From Flavobacterium hercynium (GTDB lineage Bacteria; Bacteroidota; Bacteroidia; Flavobacteriales; Flavobacteriaceae): DNA of 35,529 nucleotides. The DNA is taken from assembly GCF_002217285.1 (NCBI RefSeq), contig NZ_MUGW01000040.1, forward strand, positions 1-35,529. The letters run 5' to 3'. Below, in pieces: positions 1 to 9,279 of this stretch. The first letter of the stretch is position 1. Each line of letters begins with the position of its first letter. The notes beneath the pieces were generated by a model, which saw only the letters and a list, made by a program, of their open reading frames with translations, had not been told where the DNA came from and did no database searches. The position numbers and the translations under genes were made by a program.

Positions 1-21
1 GTATGTCGTCGCCTTTCTTTC

Positions 22-51
22 AAAACCCTGTTCTAACGAACAGGGTTTTTT
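22..51. terminator. Rho-independent terminator hairpin
   Basis: A perfect 12-bp stem (22-33 with 38-49) encloses a TAAC loop and is followed by a short T run. It probably ends a gene lying to the left of the window. The A run on the left arm could also let it work in the other direction. Confidence 0.8.
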
Positions 52-91
52 GTTTTATAACAGTTTTGGATAATTGTGGGGGATTTTCTTA

Positions 92-165
92 TTCTCATTT
101 TTGTCACTTCGAAGAATGAGAAGTCCTCGCTAGAAACTCTACAAAGATTGGTAATGCTTTAATAA
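92..165. repeat. Degraded dispersed intergenic repeat
   Basis: The 300-bp stretch before the first gene has no coding signal. Within it, an 8-bp inverted repeat (92-99 with 115-122) leads into a segment containing CTCGCTAGAAACTCTACAAA. That segment resembles an intergenic repeat I associate with Flavobacterium genomes. Only one copy lies in this window, so repeat status rests on recall. Confidence 0.35.
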
Positions 166-319
166 GATACTTGCAGAGATTTTATATTAATTCATTACTA
201 TAATCGTAAATTATAAATTATAGTCTTAAATCAATTATTTTGCCCTTTAATAAACGAGTTAAAAGTGTTTTTACATTCCTTTCTACTTGAAATTCGAATT
301 CAGTTTGAAATTATATCAA

Positions 320-327
320 TAAATTTG
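320..327 (+). promoter_or_regulatory. Candidate -7 element (TAnnTTTG)
   Basis: TAAATTTG lies 19 bases before the first Crp/Fnr start codon and fits the Bacteroidota -7 consensus. No convincing TTG occurs 19-20 bases upstream, so this is a weak promoter call. Confidence 0.3.
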
Positions 328-346
328 CTGTACTAAGATTTCTAAA

Positions 347-910
347 ATGATTGAATTAATACAGATAATTAATAGTTTCCAAAAACTCGATCCCGAAACA
401 GAAGAAGCTGTCAATAAATATTTCATTAGGGAACAGCATCATAAAAATACCTTTATTATCGAAGAAGGTAAAGTGTGTGAAAAAATCTATTTTATTATAT
501 CAGGTGCCGTTCGAAGATTTTGTATTGAAGATGGTGAAGAAATTACAAAATGGATCTACACGGACAATCAATTTTTTACTTCGTTGAGTAGTTTTTTTGA
601 GCAAAAGCCATCATTTGAAAGTTTTGAAGCTTGCGAAGAAACGATTGTTTATTCTTTGTCTTTTCATGATGAAACTATATTACTGGAGTATCCACTATTT
701 GCAAAGTTTCATATTAAAATGCTTCGAAGCTTTCTTTCTAAAATAAATGAATTTCATCATTTGTTTAGAACAATGACAGCACAACAAAAGTATATGTTTC
801 TCTTGCAGTCATTTCCACAAATCATTATCAAAGCGAAACAAAAGCATATTGCATCGCTCATTAGTGTAAGCCCCGAAACTTTAAGCAGAATACGTTCTTC
901 AATTACTTGA
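347..910 (+). CDS. Crp/Fnr family transcriptional regulator
   Basis: The 187-residue protein has an N-terminal cyclic-nucleotide-binding jelly-roll fold (about residues 20-110) and a short C-terminal helix-turn-helix. The C-terminus carries the HIASLISVSPETLSRIR recognition segment seen in many Bacteroidota Crp-like regulators. That family usually binds DNA as a dimer, and the ligand of this branch is mostly unknown. Its stop codon overlaps the start of the LpxA-like gene that follows, so the two are probably co-transcribed. A weak TAnnTTTG element lies just upstream. A second regulator of the same family lies at 27967-28473 on the other strand. Family is confident; targets are not visible. 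Confidence 0.9.
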   Translation: MIELIQIINSFQKLDPETEEAVNKYFIREQHHKNTFIIEEGKVCEKIYFIISGAVRRFCIEDGEEITKWIYTDNQFFTSLSSFFEQKPSFESFEACEETIVYSLSFHDETILLEYPLFAKFHIKMLRSFLSKINEFHHLFRTMTAQQKYMFLLQSFPQIIIKAKQKHIASLISVSPETLSRIRSSIT

Positions 911-1746
911 CATTAGATCAAGGAAAAGTATATACTATTTTTCAATATTTGTTATTGATATTAAACAAATGGAAATTGAGAAATACTGCTATTAGTGCTA
1001 AAGCTAAAATTGGAAATAATGTTCATATTGGTAATTTCTGCACGATTGAAGATGATGTTGTAATTCATGATAATACTTGGATTGGAAATAATGTTTCTAT
1101 TCTGAATGGCTCAAGAATTGGTGAAAGTTGTCAAATACATTCTGGAGCTATATTAGCGGGAATTCCACAAGATTTGAAATATAACAACGAATCAACTTTA
1201 TTGGAAATTGGTAACGCTACTATAATTCGTGAATATGTAACGGTAAATAAAGGTACTTCTTCCAAAGGAAAAACAGTTATAGGAAATAATAATCTCATTA
1301 TGTCTGGAGCTCATATTGGTCACGATTGTTTTATTGGAAATAATTGCATTGTCGGATTTAGTGTTGGTATGGCTGGAGAAGTTATTGTTGGTGATTGGGC
1401 TAATATTAGTGGCTTATCCGCAATACATCAATTTTCGGTTATTGGAGAACATACTATGATCAGTGGCATGAGCAAAATTGTAAAAGATATTCCGCCTTAT
1501 GTTTTGGTATCACGTGAACCATTGACTTATTGTGGTTTAAATACAGTAGGTTTGAAAAGAAGAGGTTTTGATAAAGATAAGATCGAAGAACTCAAAGCTA
1601 TTTATCGTGTTGTTTTTGAAGAAAAGCGTAATACTTCCCGAGCATTAGCTTTAATCGAACAAAATTTCGAACAGACTGACGAGCGTGATAACATTATTCG
1701 TTTTATTAAACAATCCTCAAGAGGTATTATCAAAGGATTGATTTAG
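907..1746 (+). CDS. lpxA: LpxA-like acyl-ACP:UDP-GlcNAc O-acyltransferase
   Basis: The protein consists of left-handed beta-helix hexapeptide repeats (about residues 27-190) and a C-terminal helical domain. It matches LpxA, which makes the first acylation of lipid A at the cytoplasmic side. Diagnostic segments are IPQDLK, the HIGHDC loop with the catalytic-type His at about residue 139, the later HQF motif, and GLKRRGF. The reading frame has no ATG before the beta-helix, so TTG at 907 is the likely start. It overlaps the regulator's TGA, which suggests translational coupling. The first 26 residues are an extension relative to typical LpxA. Flavobacteria usually carry lpxA in an lpxD/lpxC-fabZ cluster, which is absent here, so this is probably a paralogue with a specialised role. 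Confidence 0.85.
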   Translation: MTLDQGKVYTIFQYLLLILNKWKLRNTAISAKAKIGNNVHIGNFCTIEDDVVIHDNTWIGNNVSILNGSRIGESCQIHSGAILAGIPQDLKYNNESTLLEIGNATIIREYVTVNKGTSSKGKTVIGNNNLIMSGAHIGHDCFIGNNCIVGFSVGMAGEVIVGDWANISGLSAIHQFSVIGEHTMISGMSKIVKDIPPYVLVSREPLTYCGLNTVGLKRRGFDKDKIEELKAIYRVVFEEKRNTSRALALIEQNFEQTDERDNIIRFIKQSSRGIIKGLI

Positions 1747-1842
1747 AATAAACTCTAATTAGTTGAACGAAAATGATAAAATAGAACTGATATTCTGTAA
1801 ATTGCATACTTAAAGATTTTGTTGTAAATGTAAATTTTGAGT

Positions 1843-2475
1843 ATGATAAAATTAGAACAAGCAAGAAGTACTAAAATTTGGAGCGCTATAATTGTGGCAT
1901 TTTCTGCGTGGTTTGCAGTCTTTTTTCAGTGGTATTTGATGGAAGGAAGTCTAACTAATTTTTTAAGTTATTTTACTATAACAACTAATTTGTTAATTGC
2001 TTTTTCTCTGACGTTATCTGTTTTTTTTCCTAAAACAAAAGCAGGATTATTTTTTTCTAAAATTACAGTAGAAACAGGAATTACACTTTACATTCTTATT
2101 GTGGGATTGGTCTACAATGTTGTCTTGAGAGGACTTTTAGTTGCGGAGGGCTGGCAAGTTGTTGTTGATAATATTCTTCACGTTTTAAATCCGATTTTGT
2201 ATATTTTGTATTGGATTCTTTTTTCTGACCGAATTAAAATTAATTGGAAAACCGGAATTTACTGGACATTTTACCCTTTAGCTTATTTATTCTATTCTTT
2301 AATTCGTGGAAGCATTGTGAATTGGTATCCTTATCCTTTCTTGAATGTTGATAAATTTGGCAATGAAAAAGTCTTCATAAATGTCATAGTAATGATTTTA
2401 TTGTTTTTTATTATTGGAATACTATTGATAGCAGCACATAATAAATTTAGAGTGCCTAAATCTGTATCTTCTTAG
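1843..2475 (+). CDS. Pr6Pr family membrane protein
   Basis: About 210 residues with six predicted membrane helices. The features are those of the Pr6Pr family: an FTITTNLL segment after helix 1, a conserved His in the centre (VDNILHVLNP), and a W-Y-P-Y-P-F-L motif before the last helix. The function of the family is not established. I chose the ATG at 1843 rather than the in-frame TTG at 1837, because the ATG gives the normal N-terminus. The gene stands alone between the LpxA-like gene and the SDR gene. Confidence 0.75.
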   Translation: MIKLEQARSTKIWSAIIVAFSAWFAVFFQWYLMEGSLTNFLSYFTITTNLLIAFSLTLSVFFPKTKAGLFFSKITVETGITLYILIVGLVYNVVLRGLLVAEGWQVVVDNILHVLNPILYILYWILFSDRIKINWKTGIYWTFYPLAYLFYSLIRGSIVNWYPYPFLNVDKFGNEKVFINVIVMILLFFIIGILLIAAHNKFRVPKSVSS

Positions 2476-2584
2476 AAGGTAATATTGCTCTTTCGTCATT
2501 TTGGCTACTATAAGATTCAAAATGACTACAGGCACAGGAGTACTTTTTTTGACTTTTGTATTATAATTTTAAAACAATTAAAAA

Positions 2585-3394
2585 ATGCAAAAGACAATTT
2601 TTATTACAGGTGCTTCTTCAGGTTTAGGTAAATCTACGGCAAAGTTATTTCAAAGCAAAGGTTGGCGTGTAATTGCCACAATGCGTAATCCTAATAAGGA
2701 AACAGAATTAAATCAGTTAAAAGATGTTGTTGTACTTCCGTTAGATGTAACAGATGAAAAGCAGATTATCGCAACTATTAACGAAGTTACAAGTAAGTAC
2801 GAGATAGATGTTGTAATGAATAATGCAGGTTATGGTTTGATTGGGGTTCTAGAATCATTAGATGATGAAATGATTCAACGTCAGATTTCGACCAATTTAC
2901 TTAGTGTTATCAGAATATCTAAAGGATTTGTTTCGCATTTTCGCGAAAGAGGAACCGGAACTTTCGTTAATATTACGTCGACTTTTGGCTTAATAGGATT
3001 TCCAACTTGTTCTATTTACAGCGCTACAAAATTTGCCATAGATGGTTTTTCTGAAAGTATGGCGTATGAATTGGCTCAATTTGGAATACAAGTTAAGGTA
3101 ATTGCTCCAGGTGGAATGCAGACTGATTTTGCATCACGATCGATGGAAGTAGGTCAGCACGAAGCATACGAAAAATTATCTGCTGAAGTAAGTAAAGGAT
3201 ATAGCGCAGAAAAAGTAGCTCAATATACCAAAGTCGAAGATGTTGCTGAAATAGTATATAATGCAACTACCGATAATACAAGCCAGTTTAGGTATATTGC
3301 CGGAAATGATGCAATAGGATTATACAATGAACGCACAACAATCGGGGCAGAAAAACAAGTGCAAAACATAAAAAGCATGTTTGCTTTTAATTAA
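2585..3394 (+). CDS. SDR family NAD(P)-dependent oxidoreductase
   Basis: A classical short-chain dehydrogenase of 269 residues. It has the nucleotide-binding GASSGLG motif (9-15), NNAG (79-82), a catalytic Ser at about 132, and the YSATK catalytic Tyr/Lys at 145/149. An Arg after the first motif block (ATMRNP) suggests NADP(H). The substrate cannot be read from the sequence. An AraC regulator follows 62 bases downstream in the same direction; an SDR gene beside an AraC gene is a common pairing in Bacteroidota, so the latter may regulate it. Confidence 0.9.
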   Translation: MQKTIFITGASSGLGKSTAKLFQSKGWRVIATMRNPNKETELNQLKDVVVLPLDVTDEKQIIATINEVTSKYEIDVVMNNAGYGLIGVLESLDDEMIQRQISTNLLSVIRISKGFVSHFRERGTGTFVNITSTFGLIGFPTCSIYSATKFAIDGFSESMAYELAQFGIQVKVIAPGGMQTDFASRSMEVGQHEAYEKLSAEVSKGYSAEKVAQYTKVEDVAEIVYNATTDNTSQFRYIAGNDAIGLYNERTTIGAEKQVQNIKSMFAFN

Positions 3395-3456
3395 AAACTT
3401 TCTTTCTATAAAATAGTTAGTACTCTTTACAAACAAATATCCTAATTTAGATCACA

Positions 3457-4371
3457 ATGAAAAATAAGCCAGTAGTATTTGAAACCATATCGCAATTGCA
3501 TAATGCAATGGGACAGGCTAAACCAATGCATCCGCTTATTAGTATTTTGAATTATGGTGAAGCTGTTTTCGATCCGAAAGAATTTGAAAACGGTTTGATA
3601 CTAAACTTTTATAAGATCTCTTTTAAAACCCAATTTACAGGAAAAATAAAATACGGTCATGGTTATTATGATTTTGAGGAAGGCGGAATGTCGTTTGTTG
3701 CACCCGGACAAATTTTAAGAATGCAGGATGAAGAAGCAGATTATAGCGGTATGTCGTTGCATATTCATCCTGATTTTATACGTCCTTATTCATTAAATAC
3801 AAATATTAAGAAGTACGGATTCTTTTCTTACTCAGCAGCAGAGGCATTGTATTTATCAGAGAAAGAAAAAGAGACTATTTTAGGCGTTTTCAAAAATATA
3901 TCGGAGGAGTTAAACGAACGAATTGATAACTTTAGTCAGGATGTAATTATTTCTCAAATTGAAGTTTTATTGAATTATAGCAATCGGTTTTACAATCGGC
4001 AGTTTATTACGCGGAAAGCAAACAATCATGATGTGCTTTCAAAATTAGAGATCTTGCTTGAAGATTATTTTAAGGATGAAAAAATTATCGAAAATGGTGT
4101 TCCTACAGTACAGCTTCTGGCAGATGCTTTACAACTATCACCAAGATATTTGAGTGATTTATTACGCAATACGAGTGGGCAAAATACACAGCAATTCATT
4201 CATGACAAATTAATAGAAAAAGCAAAGGAATATATTGCGAATGGAAATTTTTCGGTTTCTGAGATTGCCTATAAATTAGGATTTGAGCATCCGCAATCGT
4301 TTAGTAAATTATTTAAGAAAAAAACAAGCATTACACCTTTAGCTTTTAAAGAGCTGATTACTAAAAATTAA
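3457..4371 (+). CDS. AraC family transcriptional regulator
   Basis: The 304-residue protein has an N-terminal cupin-like sensor half and a C-terminal double helix-turn-helix (about residues 195-300). The second helix-turn-helix contains the AraC signature FSVSEIAYKLGFEHPQSFSK followed by K-T-S-I-T-P. It likely controls the preceding SDR gene and possibly itself. The MazG-like gene begins 3 bases after its stop, so the two are co-transcribed. The inducer is unknown. Confidence 0.9.
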   Translation: MKNKPVVFETISQLHNAMGQAKPMHPLISILNYGEAVFDPKEFENGLILNFYKISFKTQFTGKIKYGHGYYDFEEGGMSFVAPGQILRMQDEEADYSGMSLHIHPDFIRPYSLNTNIKKYGFFSYSAAEALYLSEKEKETILGVFKNISEELNERIDNFSQDVIISQIEVLLNYSNRFYNRQFITRKANNHDVLSKLEILLEDYFKDEKIIENGVPTVQLLADALQLSPRYLSDLLRNTSGQNTQQFIHDKLIEKAKEYIANGNFSVSEIAYKLGFEHPQSFSKLFKKKTSITPLAFKELITKN

Positions 4372-4374
4372 ATT

Positions 4375-4701
4375 ATGGCATCAATTGACTTCGAAGAATT
4401 AAAACAACGTTCCTTGCAAATTAGAGCGCGTTACCATGAACTGGAAATCGAACATCACGATACTGAATGGACGGTAGAAGAAGATGCTTTGGCATTTCTT
4501 ACAGATGCGGGTTTAGTAGGACGTCATGTAATGTCACAGCAAGGCAGGTGGCCAAAAGCAAATACGGATGATGAGCTGAAACACAAATTAGGCGAATCGA
4601 TATGGTGGCTTACTGTGTTGGCAGAAAGAATGAACATCAACATTGAAGAAGCAACTAAAGATTTCCTGACTGAGACAGAAAAGTTACTGGGCAATTCATA
4701 A
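4375..4701 (+). CDS. MazG-like nucleotide pyrophosphohydrolase-type protein
   Basis: A 108-residue all-helical protein of the MazG-like type. The conserved core reads DAGLVGRHVMSQQGRWP, then HKLGESIWWL and a C-terminal helix ending ETEKLL. MazG-fold proteins hydrolyse (d)NTPs using an acidic metal site (EExxE plus ExxD). In this small subfamily the acidic motif is only partly evident, so catalytic activity is uncertain. It lies 3 bases after the AraC gene and 19 before the LytTR gene. Confidence 0.7.
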   Translation: MASIDFEELKQRSLQIRARYHELEIEHHDTEWTVEEDALAFLTDAGLVGRHVMSQQGRWPKANTDDELKHKLGESIWWLTVLAERMNINIEEATKDFLTETEKLLGNS

Positions 4702-4720
4702 TTAAGCAGCTGCTATTAAA

Positions 4721-5482
4721 ATGAAAACACTAAATCCTTCGGTAAAACACCATTTTTTAATTGGAATCTTTATTAGTATCTGGCTTTTTATTTTTGCATT
4801 TTTTATAAGACCATTTGATGATGGAACAATAAGTTTTAAAGCCTGGATTCTTATCAGCACAGGATTTAGCTTAATTGCTTTTTTGTGTTACGCATTGCTT
4901 GCCATAGTTCAAAAAAGTATTTATATAAAAATTTCAAAATGGAGTGTGGGTTTTGAAATAGGCGCTATCTTGTGTTTTCATTTGCTCTTTTTAGTGGGCA
5001 CATTTTTGTATTATAAAAGTCCTATTTTAAATGGAGGGTATGACTTTCTCCATTTTTCGGATAAAATAATTCTCAAATCGGCTTTGATTTCTACTCCCAT
5101 AATCGTGTTAGCGAGAATATATGTTACAAAATTAATTCCGCAGAAAGAAGAAGGTTTGATATCAGAAAACGAAAACATAATTATTAGAGGTGAAAACAAG
5201 TTAGATATATTAAGAATTAAAAAAAGCGATCTGGTTTGCGTGTCTAATGCACAAAATTATGTTGAGATTTTTTTTGTAGAGAATAATCAGCTTAAATCAA
5301 AATTAATACGAAGTACACTTAAAAAAGTTCAAACTGATTTTGATTTCTTAGTTCAAATTCATCGTTCGCATCTTGTAAATCCATCTCATTTTAAGGCTTG
5401 GAAAAACCAGCAAACTATTTCTCTGACACAAATTGATTTACCTGTTTCTAAAAACTATAAAGACAATTTGTTATTCCTGTAA
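4721..5482 (+). CDS. Membrane-anchored LytTR DNA-binding regulator
   Basis: The 253-residue protein has four hydrophobic helices in residues 1-135 and then a LytTR DNA-binding domain (about 150-250). Recognisable LytTR elements are the I-x-x-S-D-L-V-x-V start, the NYVEIFF strand, the RSTLKK segment and the RSHLVNP motif. It has no CheY receiver domain, so the signal probably comes through the membrane part rather than a cognate kinase. This layout is common in Bacteroidota. It is probably the last gene of the SDR-AraC-MazG-LytTR run. Confidence 0.85.
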   Translation: MKTLNPSVKHHFLIGIFISIWLFIFAFFIRPFDDGTISFKAWILISTGFSLIAFLCYALLAIVQKSIYIKISKWSVGFEIGAILCFHLLFLVGTFLYYKSPILNGGYDFLHFSDKIILKSALISTPIIVLARIYVTKLIPQKEEGLISENENIIIRGENKLDILRIKKSDLVCVSNAQNYVEIFFVENNQLKSKLIRSTLKKVQTDFDFLVQIHRSHLVNPSHFKAWKNQQTISLTQIDLPVSKNYKDNLLFL

Positions 5483-5585
5483 ATTTTATACCTAAAACAA
5501 CGCATTTCGTACCTAAGCCTTTATTTTATGCGGAATTGAAGTGGTTTTGATTCTATTTTTGATTTTCAAATTAAAATTAAAAAGG

Positions 5586-7115
5586 ATGAAAAAAGTTTGG
5601 CTTAGGAGATTATTATCTATAATTGTGATACTATTAATTGTTGTTTTAAGCGTATTTATTTGGGCCGATAATGAATTGAAAAAAGTTCTTGGTAAATCAA
5701 CTAAGGAGATTACTATTTCTTCTAAGGTTACAACAACATCTAATGGTATTCGAATAAAAAATGTAAATATACTTTCACAAGATTGTACTAGTTTTATCCC
5801 CAATCAAGATGTTATTATCAAAGATGGTCTGATTGATCAAATTATTCGAGGGGGACAGAAGTATAATGCAATCGCTAGTATAGATGGAACAAATAAATTT
5901 TTGATTCCGGGTCTTATTGATAGTCATGTTCATTTAAAAGAAAGTAAAAATGACTTGTATTTGTATTTAGCAAATGGTGTTACTTCAATTAGAGAAATGG
6001 CAGGAAGTCCGGAATTATTAGAATGGAAAAAATCGATACAGAAAAAGGGTATTGGACCAAGAATGTTTATTGCATCTCCACCTATATTTAGTGAAAGCGG
6101 TTTAGCAGGTTACTATTACAGCTGGACGCGACATGCTATTAATTATTCTACCAAAGAAGATGCAGCCAAAGCGATAAAGCAAATAAAGGAGCAAGGTTAT
6201 GACGCCATTAAAATGTATGGTTTTGTAAATCCGGATATGTTTAAGTCTACAATCGAAATTGCGAAAACGTATAATCTTCCTGTTATTGGTCACATTCCGC
6301 TAATTGATTTAGATCATTTTTATTCATCGGGTCAAATTGAGGTCGCACATATTGAGGAAATAACCGTGAAAACAATTGACGATTTTGGAAAATCAGTATC
6401 CAGAAATCCTAAAGAATATCTCGAATTTTTAAAAGTACGTTCCGAGCATATTGCAAAAGAACTAAAGAAAAATAATATCAGTGTTACTTCAACGGTTTGG
6501 TTATGTGAAAGTTTTTTGGCGCAGCGATTTGATTTAAAGTCTAAATTAAAGGAAATTGAACTGCAATATGCTAATCCCAAAATTATTGAGGGTACTCCAT
6601 TGTACAAATTAGGTTGGCTTCCGGGTAAAAACGGATATGAATATGACGGAATCGATGATGCTGAAGCAAAAAGATTGTCGCTCATTTTCTGGAAAACCTA
6701 TGCAGAAGCTATTCATATTATGGCAAAAGCATTAGTTGCTAATAAAGTTACCATTATGGCAGGAACAGATGCTAATGTAGCAACGGTTGTTCCCGGATTT
6801 TCACTTCATGATGAATTAGAATCTTTATCTAAAACGGGAATGAGTAACTCGCAAGTACTTTATGCTGCAACTGTAGCACCAAGTGATTGGATGAAAAAGA
6901 AAACAGGAAAAATAAAAATAGGATACCATTCAGATTTAGTATTATTGTCAAAAAATCCTTTAGAAGATATTAGAAATACGAGAACTATAGAATATGTGTT
7001 TTTTGGCACACACAGAATTAATAAAACTCAAATTGCTACTGTTTTAAAAGCTGTAGAAAAAGTAAATGACGAAAACAGAACGATAAAAATTGATGAGTTT
7101 TTGTCATCAAATTAG
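5586..7115 (+). CDS. Amidohydrolase family protein, membrane-anchored or secreted
   Basis: The 509-residue protein has an N-terminal hydrophobic helix (about 8-26), then an amidohydrolase TIM-barrel. Visible metal ligands are HVH at 114/116 after PGLIDS, a Lys at about 209 (AIKMYG) that would be carboxylated, His 236 (IGHIP), His 255 (VAHIEE) and Asp 395 (AGTDAN). The C-terminus completes the composite beta domain (GYHSDLVLLSKNPL). The layout resembles imidazolonepropionase- or Xaa-Pro dipeptidase-related members, but the substrate is unknown. I chose ATG 5586 over an in-frame GTG at 5541, because it follows an AAAGG stretch and places the hydrophobic helix at the N-terminus. The catalytic domain is predicted to be extracytoplasmic. 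Confidence 0.88.
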   Translation: MKKVWLRRLLSIIVILLIVVLSVFIWADNELKKVLGKSTKEITISSKVTTTSNGIRIKNVNILSQDCTSFIPNQDVIIKDGLIDQIIRGGQKYNAIASIDGTNKFLIPGLIDSHVHLKESKNDLYLYLANGVTSIREMAGSPELLEWKKSIQKKGIGPRMFIASPPIFSESGLAGYYYSWTRHAINYSTKEDAAKAIKQIKEQGYDAIKMYGFVNPDMFKSTIEIAKTYNLPVIGHIPLIDLDHFYSSGQIEVAHIEEITVKTIDDFGKSVSRNPKEYLEFLKVRSEHIAKELKKNNISVTSTVWLCESFLAQRFDLKSKLKEIELQYANPKIIEGTPLYKLGWLPGKNGYEYDGIDDAEAKRLSLIFWKTYAEAIHIMAKALVANKVTIMAGTDANVATVVPGFSLHDELESLSKTGMSNSQVLYAATVAPSDWMKKKTGKIKIGYHSDLVLLSKNPLEDIRNTRTIEYVFFGTHRINKTQIATVLKAVEKVNDENRTIKIDEFLSSN

Positions 7116-7169
7116 ATAACTAACTAAAAGTTAATTGTATATTAGGTTAGTAAAAAAGCAGAAACAATC

Positions 7170-7658
7170 ATGACACATAAATATTGGGGTAACGTAGAAG
7201 AAGACTGGGCTGGATATTCATCTGACATTACTTTTTCAAATTCTTTTTTTGAGAAACAAAATATTGAGATTTTCTTAGGAGAAGAATTCGATGAAGACGG
7301 AGAAGAAATTGAAGAACCACCAACAGAAAAGCAATTGGATGAATTTGCGGCAACGTATCAGAATTTCATAGAGAATATTGAAAGTAATATCAAAAATATT
7401 CAAGACAAAGCTTTCGAAAGGTACCAGAAACTATACGCACATTTTTATGAAAATCCTGAAAAATCGGGTGATCCAGCTTTGAATATTGATGATGTTGACA
7501 AACATAATTATGCAATAAAAGAAATTATGTTCCTGAGAGTTTTAGACGAAAAGACAATCAAATTATCGATCCGTTATGAACTGGACACGGAACATGGAAT
7601 CGAATTTAGATTTGAAGATGGGAAAATTACAGCTGTTGGGGGAATTGCTGAAGCATAG
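7170..7658 (+). CDS. Hypothetical acidic protein, DUF6985/DUF2004-like
   Basis: A 162-residue soluble, strongly acidic protein with no signal peptide. It has an N-terminal beta region (YWGNVEEDW), an acidic linker around 40-50, a helical middle, and C-terminal strands including GIEFRFEDGKI. The pattern resembles DUF6985/DUF2004-type proteins, many of which sit in immunity-protein-like contexts, but no toxin gene is adjacent. It is convergent with the next gene. The family call is from memory and tentative. Confidence 0.55.
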   Translation: MTHKYWGNVEEDWAGYSSDITFSNSFFEKQNIEIFLGEEFDEDGEEIEEPPTEKQLDEFAATYQNFIENIESNIKNIQDKAFERYQKLYAHFYENPEKSGDPALNIDDVDKHNYAIKEIMFLRVLDEKTIKLSIRYELDTEHGIEFRFEDGKITAVGGIAEA

Positions 7659-7698
7659 CACATTCAATTAAAATTGATTTTGTAATATTTCAGGTAAA

Positions 7699-9099
7699 TT
7701 ACTCCAATGATCTATAAAATTCGTTGTTTTTAAAAGAGTCTTGAAATGACTTTATACTAAATTGCAACATTGGAACAAAAAAGACTTCATTACCTCTAAA
7801 TGTAAAAGTGTAACTGTCTTGTTCTTCTTTCAGCGTTTTTAAAGCTTTATCGAGATCTTTTTTGAATTGCTTTTTATCTTCTTTTTGCTCAGTAAAGTAA
7901 GTCTCAATATCTTTTTTTGTGTTTATGTTGCTGTCAAAAAGCAACGCAATTAGAAAGCCATAAGCTTCATCTTTCTTTCCTGCTTTATAGGCATTTTTAT
8001 TAAGGTCATAAACAATTCTGTCTACATCTTTTCCAAACGTTGTACCACTTGATACAATTATTGGACTGATAAAAATTGCTTTCTTATAAAAATCCTTAGC
8101 AAGCTGATAATCGCCTTTAGCAAAATAAATATCACCTAAACTATGAGCCGCTAAATGCGTAATGTTTTCAATTTCATAATCTCCGCGTGTGAGATCGTTA
8201 AAATGTTCATTCAAAAATTCTTTGCTTATTTTTATATCGGCCAGATAAAGGAGTTCTTTCTCATAGTTACGAATACTAAAACGGTCCAATCTCTCATTAA
8301 ATTTACTGGCATGCTTAATTAATTCCGGATTAGATTTATACGGTTCATGTGCTAAAAGTTGTTTTAAACCTTCTCTTAAATCATCTATTCTGTAATCGTG
8401 GTATAAAGGATATTTTTCGCGGTCTTCTTCAAGTTGAGATTGTTTGACTTCTCTTCTTTTGTCAGCATCTGCTAAAGAATTATTTAAATTGAAGATATCT
8501 TTACCGGAGATTGATTTTTTAAAGCAGTAGACAATAATTCTTGGATCGGATAAATTCATGTAATCATCATCAATACTGATGATATACATCCAATCTTCGT
8601 TTCCGCGTACAAAAGAAATAGTATTAGGTTCACTAACAATATATTCCGTTTTGTTTTCGGTAAAGGTACCTTCCGTTGGAATCTTCTTTGTGATAAGTTT
8701 TCGAAATAATTCAGTGCTGCCAACGCTTTCAAATTGAGTAAGGTATTTTTTTACGTACTCTTTCATATAATCGGGCAATTCACCTGGATTTTGCGGACCA
8801 ATTCCTGAAATGTTTATTTTGTCATCGTCAAAAGTATATTTTGCAGGTGATATTATTAAATCAGGATTGTCTTCTGAAAGTACGATACAAATACCAACAT
8901 TATCTTTCTTTAAATCTTCTAATTCACTTTTTTTAGAGCTATTAAAATTTGAAATAATCGTATTTAACTGCGTATTTGTTTTTCCGTTTTTCTTATAGTT
9001 TGCAATTGTTTTTTCAACGTTTTTCTTTACGTTTTGATAATTTTCTTGTGCTGCTAATTGTAAACAAGTCAGAAGTAAGACGAATATAAATTTTATCAT
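7699..9099 (-). CDS. Secreted hypothetical protein with TPR-like segment
   Basis: The 466-residue protein has a signal peptide (cleavage after about residue 18, LQLAA-QE). A long mixed region with no recognised domain follows. Near residue 315-345 there is a tetratricopeptide-like helix pair (LGDIYFAKGDYQLAKDFYKK). The C-terminus is Lys- and Glu-rich helical sequence ending in a beta strand. I expect it to be periplasmic or outer-membrane associated; the function is unknown. About 90 bases upstream lies a weaker copy of the element shared by the genes starting at 13808 and 25997. Confidence 0.7.
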   Translation of the reverse strand: MIKFIFVLLLTCLQLAAQENYQNVKKNVEKTIANYKKNGKTNTQLNTIISNFNSSKKSELEDLKKDNVGICIVLSEDNPDLIISPAKYTFDDDKINISGIGPQNPGELPDYMKEYVKKYLTQFESVGSTELFRKLITKKIPTEGTFTENKTEYIVSEPNTISFVRGNEDWMYIISIDDDYMNLSDPRIIVYCFKKSISGKDIFNLNNSLADADKRREVKQSQLEEDREKYPLYHDYRIDDLREGLKQLLAHEPYKSNPELIKHASKFNERLDRFSIRNYEKELLYLADIKISKEFLNEHFNDLTRGDYEIENITHLAAHSLGDIYFAKGDYQLAKDFYKKAIFISPIIVSSGTTFGKDVDRIVYDLNKNAYKAGKKDEAYGFLIALLFDSNINTKKDIETYFTEQKEDKKQFKKDLDKALKTLKEEQDSYTFTFRGNEVFFVPMLQFSIKSFQDSFKNNEFYRSLE

Positions 9100-9189
9100 T
9101 TTTGGTTTTTGTCAATTATTTAATAGTGTCGCCAACTTACCTAGAGCTATCAATAATAAGATTGTTTAACGCTATTTCGTTTTTTTTGG

Positions 9190-9210
9190 TTGTACAATAG
9201 TAGACAAAAA
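9190..9210 (-). promoter_or_regulatory. Weak copy of shared upstream element
   Basis: TACAATAGTAGACAAAAA matches the core of the elements at 13851-13878 and 26066-26093 at 16 of 18 positions. It has the same orientation relative to the downstream minus-strand gene. Function is unknown. Confidence 0.3.
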
Positions 9211-9279
9211 GCAGCTATAATTATTACGTGTTTACGTAAAATCAAGTTTATTTTTTAATTAAAAATCTTTGGTATTTTT

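Noticed and set aside
2495..2526. Terminator after the Pr6Pr gene
   Set aside because: A 9-bp stem is present, but the loop is long and no T run follows.
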